Below, piece by piece: positions 58,273 through 64,000 of a DNA stretch of 64,000 nucleotides. How positions within the stretch are numbered: position 1 is the first letter of the stretch; each line of letters begins with the position of its first letter. The stretch comes from an uncultured Lachnospiraceae bacterium. GTDB taxonomy: Bacteria > Bacillota > Clostridia > Lachnospirales > Lachnospiraceae. The stretch spans positions 17,518 to 81,517 of the forward strand of contig CAJTRL010000008.1 in NCBI GenBank assembly GCA_910578715.1, in the 5' to 3' direction. Under the pieces are notes generated by a model. That model searched no databases. It saw only the letters and a list, made by a program, of their open reading frames with translations, and was not told the origin of the DNA. The position numbers and the translations under genes were made by a program.

Positions 58273-59634
58273 TTATACGTCTCTGTCTTTATCCTTCATA
58301 TTCAGAAATTCAAATTCAAACTCGTCGTCATCCATCATAAAGTTTCTTGCCTTCCGCTTTGTCCCTGTTCTGACCGGAGGCATATCCTCTTCATACCGGA
58401 CTTCTCTGTCCGGCATCTGTCTGCTCCGCTCCGGCGCTCTTCTACCATCGGCCGGCCGTCTGCCGTCCGCCGGACGCGCGCCCTGACTTCTCCTGGCTTC
58501 GGAGCTTCTTCCGCCCTCTTCCGGCCGCCTTGCCCCGGACGTTCTTCCCTGTTCCGGCGCCCTTCTTCTGGCGGGCGTATCTTCTCTCTCCATACGCCTT
58601 CTTCTGGCCGCTTCGCGTCTTCTGCTGTCCTCGTCGTCCTCCTCTTCGTCATCGTCATCATCATCGGACTCATAGGAAGCATCCCGCAGTTTAAAAACCA
58701 TAATCGTGATAATCACCGCAAGCAGAACAATCACGCCCAGCATCACAACGATAATGATACGCTGTTTTGAAACCGTCTTGGCATCGATGGACTGATTGAC
58801 GTCAAGCGCGTGAACCGTATCCAGTATCTGCTTAACGCTCTGCTTTGTCTCCTTCTCTCCTGTATAATCGTGAAGGAACCATTCATAATTACCTTCCTCA
58901 TTCGCCTCATAAGAGAGCGTATACTCATCGCTTACTTCCGGTGCCGGCTCCGGTTCCGGTTCCGGCGCCTGTTCCTCCGGCTGCTGCTCTTCCGGCGCCT
59001 GCACCGGAACCATATCGCCCAGCGTCACCAGGTCCGAACGGACGTAGCCGGACTTTTCCGTTCCGTCTGTTCCCGTAAACGTAACATAATACCAGGGTTT
59101 ATCGCTGCCGTTGGTCTGACCGCTGATAATAACCTGATGCCCTTCCGGGATGGAATCCACCGTGCCTTTGTTCTTGGACGCTCCCGTCCTGACGATGGCC
59201 GCCCGCACTTTAATCGTCGCATACTGGGCATCCATTGCCGTTTCCGGTCCGGTCTCTGCCCCCGGCGCCAGGCCTGAATTATCCGTCTGCGCCGCCGCAT
59301 CCGCAGATGCGACATCAAAACTGGCATCTGTTTCAATCAGGTCGGAACGGGCATATCCAATCGTATTGGCATCTACCTGAATTTCATACCATACGGTTCC
59401 CGCGGAATCCGTCACTGCATCGTTAATCGTCAGCACAGTCCCTTGAGAGGAGGTAGCAACCGGCTCGCTGTTTTTATCGGCCGACTGTCTGATAATCGCA
59501 GAGCCGACTTTGACTTTGCCGGTTTCCGCCGCCCGGCTTTCCATCCGTCCGCCCAGAAAGAAAAAAACTGCGCAGGCCGTCATCAGTACGCCTCTTATCA
59601 TGCTGTATTTACTATGTTTCCACTTTTTTCCCAT
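58273..59634 (-). CDS. SH3-domain membrane protein with R/E-rich cytoplasmic tail
   Basis: This 453-residue protein starts with a signal/anchor helix (IRGVLMTACAVFFFLGGRMES). Two bacterial SH3 domains follow outside (about 38-102: VGSAIIRQSADKNSEPVATSS; about 140-208: VRAAIVRTGASKNKGTVDSI, GYVRSDLV). A Pro/Glu linker (about 212-240), a YEANEEGNYEWFLHDY segment, one membrane helix (about 300-325) and a cytoplasmic tail rich in Asp/Glu runs then Arg/Glu/Pro follow. SH3b domains bind cell-wall peptides, so a wall-sensing or anchoring role is likely. It lies 52 nt from the GntR gene but may be separate. Confidence 0.8.
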   Translation of the reverse strand: MGKKWKHSKYSMIRGVLMTACAVFFFLGGRMESRAAETGKVKVGSAIIRQSADKNSEPVATSSQGTVLTINDAVTDSAGTVWYEIQVDANTIGYARSDLIETDASFDVASADAAAQTDNSGLAPGAETGPETAMDAQYATIKVRAAIVRTGASKNKGTVDSIPEGHQVIISGQTNGSDKPWYYVTFTGTDGTEKSGYVRSDLVTLGDMVPVQAPEEQQPEEQAPEPEPEPAPEVSDEYTLSYEANEEGNYEWFLHDYTGEKETKQSVKQILDTVHALDVNQSIDAKTVSKQRIIIVVMLGVIVLLAVIITIMVFKLRDASYESDDDDDDEEEDDEDSRRREAARRRRMEREDTPARRRAPEQGRTSGARRPEEGGRSSEARRSQGARPADGRRPADGRRAPERSRQMPDREVRYEEDMPPVRTGTKRKARNFMMDDDEFEFEFLNMKDKDRDV

Positions 59635-59644
59635 TCTGATACCT

Positions 59645-59763
59645 CGTATCTTTCTTTTGTGTTTCCTTTGCTTATCTTTCCCTTTTTGTCTTTCTTTTTT
59701 TCCTGTCTTTTCTATTTTCTGTCTTTTCTTTTTTCCTGTCTTTTCTTATTTTTTCTGTCTTTT
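59645..59763 (-). repeat. Polypurine tract with GAAAAGACAG repeats
   Basis: On the minus strand this 119-bp spacer is nearly all purine and contains four GAAAAGACAG copies plus a degenerate fifth. It follows the zinc-ribbon gene and precedes the SH3 gene. No gene, terminator stem or operator is evident. Confidence 0.65.
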
Positions 59764-60228
59764 CTATTTTTCCCTTTCGAAACGCTTTGCCCCTTCTTCG
59801 CCGCGCTGACGGTCCATGCCGAATCCGGCCATCATCTTTTCGTTTCTCGAAGTCGCTTTTTCCGCCATGGCTTTTTTGTAGGCCGGCTCGCATTTACTGC
59901 ACACTCTTCCGGCCCGGATGCTTGCACCGCACATCTCGCATTTCATGAAAGAATTGGAGCCCTCCGCAATTTCCAGCCTCGATTCCTTGAGCATCTGGCG
60001 GATTGTTTTCTGTTTGACTCCGGTTGCCTCCGCAACCTGTGCCGCCGTTGCACCCGCATGCTTTTCCACATAATTACGCACTTTTCCGTAATCGTCATAG
60101 GCCACATAACGGCAGTCTTCACACCGATACTCTCCACATCCCTTAAATTGCATGATACCGCCGCATTCCGGACATTTTGTCGGCCGATGGTAAACATCAA
60201 TATCCTGAAATTCCGTTATAAGATTCAT
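59764..60228 (-). CDS. YvyF-like zinc-finger/HTH protein
   Basis: This 154-residue protein has an N-terminal zinc ribbon (KCPECG, then YRCEDC), a helix-turn-helix-like region (ATAAQVAEATGVKQKTIRQMLKESRLEI, about 60-87) and a second Cys4 site (KCEMCGASIRAGRVCSKC, about 95-112) with a basic tail. The zinc-HTH-zinc layout resembles YvyF, found in flagellar operons (TIGR03826-type). No flagellar genes are present here, so a DNA- or RNA-binding role with unknown target is the safe reading. It sits 22 nt downstream of purD and may be co-transcribed with it. Confidence 0.75.
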   Translation of the reverse strand: MNLITEFQDIDVYHRPTKCPECGGIMQFKGCGEYRCEDCRYVAYDDYGKVRNYVEKHAGATAAQVAEATGVKQKTIRQMLKESRLEIAEGSNSFMKCEMCGASIRAGRVCSKCEPAYKKAMAEKATSRNEKMMAGFGMDRQRGEEGAKRFEREK

Positions 60229-60250
60229 GAATAGTTCCCCCTTTTATCCC

Positions 60251-61528
60251 TTATACTTCTACTTCGTCAATTGCCTTTCCAATATCCTTTCTCATGTATT
60301 TGTTATCAAAATCGACCCACGCCGCCGCCGCATAAGCATTGGCTCTTGCTTCCTGCAGCGTACCGCCGAGTGCGGTTATACCCAGCACCCTTCCGCCGTT
60401 CGTAACGATACCCTTTTCCGTCGGCTTCGTTCCAGCATGGAAACAGTAATACCCTTCTTTTCCGTCAAAACATTCCAGCCCGCTGATTGGAAATCCCTTT
60501 TCATAGGAAAGCGGGTAACCTTCGGATGCCAGGATTACGCATACCGCCGCATTATCCTCGAAATCCAGTTCTACTTTATCCAGCGTGCCGTCGATACAGG
60601 CATCTATCACATCCAGAATATCATTCTTCATCCGGGGCAGTACCACCTGTGCTTCCGGGTCTCCGAAACGGGCGTTGTACTCCAGCACCCTCGGCCCGTT
60701 TTCCGTCAGCATCAGCCCGAAAAAGATGATTCCCTGAAAGGGTCTTCCCTCCGCGGCCATCGCATCCACCGTCGCCTGATAAATGTATTTTCTGCAGAAC
60801 GCATCCACTTCCCCGGTATAAAAAGGACTGGGCGAAAAGGTTCCCATACCGCCCGTGTTGAGTCCCTGATTGCCGTCCAGAGCGCGTTTGTGGTCCTGGG
60901 CCGAAGACATGATGCGAATCGTCTTTCCGTCCACAAAGGACAACACGGAGACTTCCCGGCCTGTCAGATATTCTTCAACGACCATCCGGCTGCCGGCTGC
61001 TCCGAATTTTTTATCCTCCATAATCGTCTTCACGCCGTCCTTCGCTTCGTCCAGCGTATTGCAAATCAGAACCCCCTTGCCAAGCGCCAGTCCGTCGGCC
61101 TTGAGCACTACGGGCATTTTTGCCGTTTCCAGATAAGCGAGCGCTTTCTCCGGCTCGTCAAATGTCTCATAAGCAGCCGTCGGAATATGATACTTTTTCA
61201 TCAAATCTTTGGAAAAAGCCTTGCTTCCTTCCAGAATCGCCGCATTTTTCCGCGGCCCGAAGGTTCGAAGCCCTGCCGCTTCCAGTTCATCCACCAGACC
61301 GCCCACCAGCGGGTCATCCGGCCCTACAATGGTAAGGTCAATTTCCTCTTTTTTGGCAAACGCCACGATTTTGTCAAATTCCATTGCGCCAATCGGCACA
61401 CATTCCGCTATCTGTCCGATGCCGGCATTCCCCGGCGCACAATAGATTTTATCCGCCCGTCTGCTTTTTGCAACGCTCGCCGCAATGGCGTGCTCTCTTC
61501 CTCCGCCGCCTACAATCAGTATTTTCAT
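60251..61528 (-). CDS. purD: Phosphoribosylamine-glycine ligase (GAR synthetase)
   Basis: This 425-residue ATP-grasp enzyme makes GAR from phosphoribosylamine, glycine and ATP. It has MKILIVGGGGREHAIA at the N-terminus, VGPDDPLVGGLVDELEAAG, KADGLALGKGVLIC in the ATP-grasp, and EYNARFGDPEAQVVLPRM near residue 290. Its ATG overlaps the purN stop by four nt (ATGA). It is last in purE-purM-purN-purD. Confidence 0.97.
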   Translation of the reverse strand: MKILIVGGGGREHAIAASVAKSRRADKIYCAPGNAGIGQIAECVPIGAMEFDKIVAFAKKEEIDLTIVGPDDPLVGGLVDELEAAGLRTFGPRKNAAILEGSKAFSKDLMKKYHIPTAAYETFDEPEKALAYLETAKMPVVLKADGLALGKGVLICNTLDEAKDGVKTIMEDKKFGAAGSRMVVEEYLTGREVSVLSFVDGKTIRIMSSAQDHKRALDGNQGLNTGGMGTFSPSPFYTGEVDAFCRKYIYQATVDAMAAEGRPFQGIIFFGLMLTENGPRVLEYNARFGDPEAQVVLPRMKNDILDVIDACIDGTLDKVELDFEDNAAVCVILASEGYPLSYEKGFPISGLECFDGKEGYYCFHAGTKPTEKGIVTNGGRVLGITALGGTLQEARANAYAAAAWVDFDNKYMRKDIGKAIDEVEV

Positions 61529-62151
61529 CTGCTCCGCCTTACCTTTCCGTCCATTATCGTGATTCTGCCGTTTGCAATGTCATCGATTGCCTTTGGCAGG
61601 ATTTTCCATTCCGCCTGTTCCATTACCCGCTTCTGCAGTATTTCCGGCGTATCGTCATCTTCCACCGTAACCGCCTGCTGTAAAATAATCGGTCCCGTGT
61701 CCGTCCCCTCATCCACGAAATGTACCGTCGCTCCGGTTATTTTCACACCCCGCTCCAACACTTTTTCATGGACTCTGATTCCGTAAAAACCTTTTCCGCA
61801 AAAAGAGGGAATCAGCGACGGATGAATATTGATGATGCGGTTTCTGTACCGCCGAATCAGTTCTTCCGGCAAGACCACCAGAAAACCCGCAAGCACAATT
61901 AAATCCGGCTCTTTTTCCTCCACCGCCCGCAAAAACGCTTCATGAAACGCCTCTCTGTCCGCATACTCCTTCGGCGATACGCTAAGCGCATCGATTCCGG
62001 CCGCCCTGGCCCGCTCCAGCGCATAGGCATTCCGGTTATTACTGATAACGCGGATAATCTGCGCATTCGTTATCCTGTTTTCCCGGATTGCATCAATCAC
62101 TGCCTGTAAATTCGTGCCGCCGCCCGACACGCATACGAGTATTTTCAGCAT
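61525..62151 (-). CDS. purN: Phosphoribosylglycinamide formyltransferase (GAR transformylase)
   Basis: This 208-residue protein uses 10-formyl-THF to formylate GAR. It has ILVCVSGGGTNLQAVIDAI at the N-terminus, VISNNRNAYALERA, the active-site INIHPSLIPSFCGKGFYG (Asn-x-His near 106-110) and HFVDEGTDTGPIILQQAV with Asp near 144. The FPG-type loop reads SFCGKGF. It lies 83 nt after purM. Confidence 0.96.
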   Translation of the reverse strand: MLKILVCVSGGGTNLQAVIDAIRENRITNAQIIRVISNNRNAYALERARAAGIDALSVSPKEYADREAFHEAFLRAVEEKEPDLIVLAGFLVVLPEELIRRYRNRIINIHPSLIPSFCGKGFYGIRVHEKVLERGVKITGATVHFVDEGTDTGPIILQQAVTVEDDDTPEILQKRVMEQAEWKILPKAIDDIANGRITIMDGKVRRSR

Positions 62152-62234
62152 TTTGGTGTCCTGTCCTTTCCGCAGTCCGGCTTTCCTTTTCTCCAGACTG
62201 CCCAGGGGTTCTTATCCGTCCGTTTCACTCTTTT

Positions 62235-63260
62235 TTACAACAGGGTAATTCCCTTTTCACCGGAAATAATCTCTCCGATATGGTACGGCGTCTCTCCCGC
62301 CGTCCGGACCGCTTCCATCGTCTTTTCCACATCTTCCCGTTCCACGGCAAGCACCATGCCGAGTCCCATGTTATAAGTATTATACATCATTTTTTCTTCC
62401 AGATTTCCGGTCTGCTGCAGCAGTTTAAAAATCGGCAGCACCGGATAGCTGTCTTTCCGAATCTGCGCGTTTACACCGTCGGGCAGCATTCTCGGAATAT
62501 TTTCATAAAATCCGCCGCCTGTGATATGACTGCATCCTTTCACCGTAACCCCGGCTTCTTTTACCGCCTTTAACGCCTTCACATAGATTTTGGTCGGCGC
62601 AAGCAGCGCTTCTCCGAGTGTTTTACCCAGCTCTTCATAATATGTATTAAGACTTTCCGCCGTCATTTCAAAAACCTTTCTGACAAGGGAAAAACCGTTG
62701 CTGTGCACGCCGGAGGACGCAATGCCAATCAGCGCATCTCCCGGTCTGATATGTTCCCCGGTAATCAGGTCTTTTTCGTCCACAAGACCGACCGCAAAAC
62801 CCGCCAGGTCGTATTCGTCTTCCGGGTAAAATCCCGGCATCTCCGCCGTCTCACCGCCAATCAGCGCGGCGCCCGCCTGAATACAGCCGTCGGAAACGCC
62901 TTTGACAATCTGTGCAATCTTCTCCGGATAATTCTTGCCACAGGCAATATAATCCAGGAAGAACAGCGGCTCTCCGCCCGCACAGGCGATATCGTTCACA
63001 CACATGGCAACGCAGTCAATACCGACCGTATCATGTTTATCCAGCAAAAATGCCAGTTTCAGCTTGGTTCCGACGCCATCCGTTCCTGACACAAGTGTCG
63101 GTTTCTCCATATTTTTCATGGCTGCGAGGGAAAAGGCTCCCGAAAATCCGCCGAGCCCGCCGAGCACTTCCGGCCTCGTCGTTCCCTTCACATATTGTTT
63201 CATCAGCTCCACTGACTTATAGCCAGCTTCAATATCGACTCCCGCGGTCTTGTAATCCAT
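62235..63260 (-). CDS. purM: Phosphoribosylformylglycinamidine cyclo-ligase (AIR synthetase)
   Basis: This 341-residue enzyme makes AIR from FGAM and ATP. It has YKTAGVDIEAGYKSVELMK at the start, LVSGTDGVGTKLKLAF (about 56-71), DCVAMCVNDIACAGGEPLFFLDY (about 80-102) and GGETAEMPGFY (about 136-146). Its substrate comes from PurL at the far end of the window. Confidence 0.97.
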   Translation of the reverse strand: MDYKTAGVDIEAGYKSVELMKQYVKGTTRPEVLGGLGGFSGAFSLAAMKNMEKPTLVSGTDGVGTKLKLAFLLDKHDTVGIDCVAMCVNDIACAGGEPLFFLDYIACGKNYPEKIAQIVKGVSDGCIQAGAALIGGETAEMPGFYPEDEYDLAGFAVGLVDEKDLITGEHIRPGDALIGIASSGVHSNGFSLVRKVFEMTAESLNTYYEELGKTLGEALLAPTKIYVKALKAVKEAGVTVKGCSHITGGGFYENIPRMLPDGVNAQIRKDSYPVLPIFKLLQQTGNLEEKMMYNTYNMGLGMVLAVEREDVEKTMEAVRTAGETPYHIGEIISGEKGITLL

Positions 63261-63320
63261 AATTGTTTTTTTACTCCTCTCCGGTCCCGTGATTCTGCCT
63301 TTTTCTGTTCTTATTCTTTC

Positions 63321-63821
63321 TCAATAATTCCGCCAGCCCGCTTCCTGTAAATGCGCGTCCTTTTTCTGAACGCTCTCTTTCAATGTACGGGAATAATCTT
63401 TCAGCCGCTGCAATAAAGCCGCGTCAGATGTCGCAAGAATTTTCGCCGCAAGAATGCCCGCATTCTGTCCGCCGTTAATGGCGACCGTCGCCACCGGAAT
63501 GCCGGAAGGCATCTGTACGATGGAGTACAGGGAATCCACGCCGCCCAGGTCGGAAGTTTTCATCGGGATGCCGATGACCGGCATCGGAAAAATCGCGGCA
63601 CACATGCCGGGCAGATGGGCCGCCTTGCCCGCACCCGCTATGATAACTTTAAACCCTCTGCTTTCCGCATTTTTCGCATATTCGAAAAAGACATCCGGCT
63701 CCCTGTGTGCGGAAATAATAGTCATTTCAAATGAAATGCCGAGCTCCTCCAGAATTTCTGCGGCTTTCGCCATGACGGGCATATCCGAATCGCTGCCCAT
63801 TACAATTCCTACCTGTGCCAT
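63321..63821 (-). CDS. purE: N5-carboxyaminoimidazole ribonucleotide mutase
   Basis: This 166-residue protein is class I PurE, the mutase that moves the carboxyl of N5-CAIR to C4. It has VGIVMGSDSDMPVM, SAHREPDVFFEYA (catalytic His near 42), AGAGKAAHLPGM and IGIPMKTSDLGGVDSLYSIVQMPSGIPVATVAI. No purK is seen in the window. It is first of the purEMND cluster and has the promoter at 63898-63926. Confidence 0.97.
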   Translation of the reverse strand: MAQVGIVMGSDSDMPVMAKAAEILEELGISFEMTIISAHREPDVFFEYAKNAESRGFKVIIAGAGKAAHLPGMCAAIFPMPVIGIPMKTSDLGGVDSLYSIVQMPSGIPVATVAINGGQNAGILAAKILATSDAALLQRLKDYSRTLKESVQKKDAHLQEAGWRNY

Positions 63822-63897
63822 CTTTACCCTCCGTTATAATCATTTATTTCCATCCGTCCTACTACATCTTGTGTGGAAAGAACATATTCCTTTCTAC

Positions 63898-63926
63898 ATT
63901 CTACTAGATTTTATAACAAACCGCAA
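63898..63926 (-). promoter_or_regulatory. Promoter of the purE cluster
   Basis: Minus strand: TTGCGG (63921-63926), 17-nt spacer, TAGAAT (63898-63903). The leader is about 70 nt. I see neither a purine riboswitch core nor a PurR box pair in it. The last 70 bases of the window hold no identifiable gene. Confidence 0.55.
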
Positions 63927-64000
63927 TATGTAATTTGGCACATTCAGCCATGCAAAATGAAATATACAAAATGCCGTTGGGAGCCTGCTCACATAAGGCA

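Noticed and set aside
59764..60228. Flagellar operon gene
   Set aside because: The protein resembles YvyF but there are no flagellar genes nearby; only the domain layout is reported.
60227..61786. A 519-codon open frame on the plus strand opposite purD and purN
   Set aside because: It is antisense to two clear enzymes, has no ribosome site and shows no domain; long opposite-strand frames are common at this base composition.
63822..63897. Purine riboswitch or PurR box before purE
   Set aside because: The short leader lacks the conserved purine aptamer core and a paired PurR-type site.

Overview
The window looks like a chromosomal segment of a gut-type Lachnospiraceae (Clostridia). This rests on roughly 50% GC, strong AGGAGG-type ribosome sites, Clostridia-style lipoproteins with Asn/Thr/Ala-rich linkers after the lipobox Cys, a one-chain PurL of about 1265 residues, a GntR-clpC-radA cluster, and several CUT1 sugar transporters next to LacI or AraC regulators. 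Genus is not assigned. Most genes lie on the minus strand.

Positions 1-5115: a host-glycan locus holding the N-terminus of a GH112 galactosyl-hexosamine phosphorylase, a 54-residue membrane protein, two permeases and a solute-binding lipoprotein, with a divergent AraC regulator. Positions 5117-13913: purL with a TetR regulator and an unknown gene, a 752-residue protein with a cNMP-binding N-terminus, and an OFA-type MFS transporter. Positions 14593-19268: a surface-polysaccharide acylation pair (MBOAT plus SGNH partner) followed by a GH13 lipoprotein. Positions 19462-32283: a beta-galactan/oligosaccharide utilisation region with a MalEFG-type importer (binding-protein gene frameshifted in a G9 tract), LacI regulator, intracellular GH53 galactanase, a zinc-ribbon protein, a 619-residue protein of unknown function, a second LacI regulator, a DUF305 protein and a GH42 beta-galactosidase. 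An extracellular GH53 lipoprotein lies apart at 44964-47204. The second LacI regulator probably controls both the 619-residue gene and GH42, because the same 18-bp operator sits just downstream of both promoters.

Positions 32284-36620 are accessory and partly decayed: a type III (ToxIN/CptIN-like) toxin-antitoxin locus with consensus promoter, two 38-nt antitoxin repeats, terminator and a short ToxN-like toxin; an in-frame HNH nuclease relic behind it; a BlaI/BlaR1-like pair; a frameshifted PBECR4-like gene; and a candidate small RNA. Positions 36737-39809: a HAD phosphatase coupled to an AI-2E family transporter, and an AraC/GyrI regulator.

Positions 39851-44751 carry the most unusual set: a four-gene minus-strand operon of an XRE-HTH/dynamin-like GTPase fusion, a coiled-coil protein, a GHH-type nuclease fused to a membrane domain, and a small SMI1/KNR4(SUKH)-like protein. 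It has its own promoter and a large perfect palindromic operator. It is the best candidate for an undescribed conflict or defence system.

The rest is housekeeping: tRNA-Trp abutting a lipoprotein gene, a heterodimeric ABC exporter, an LCP protein, GntR-clpC-(unknown)-radA, an SH3 membrane protein, a YvyF-like zinc protein and purE-purM-purN-purD. A family of long-hairpin intergenic elements recurs at about 14.1, 38.7, 47.3 and 53.4 kb.
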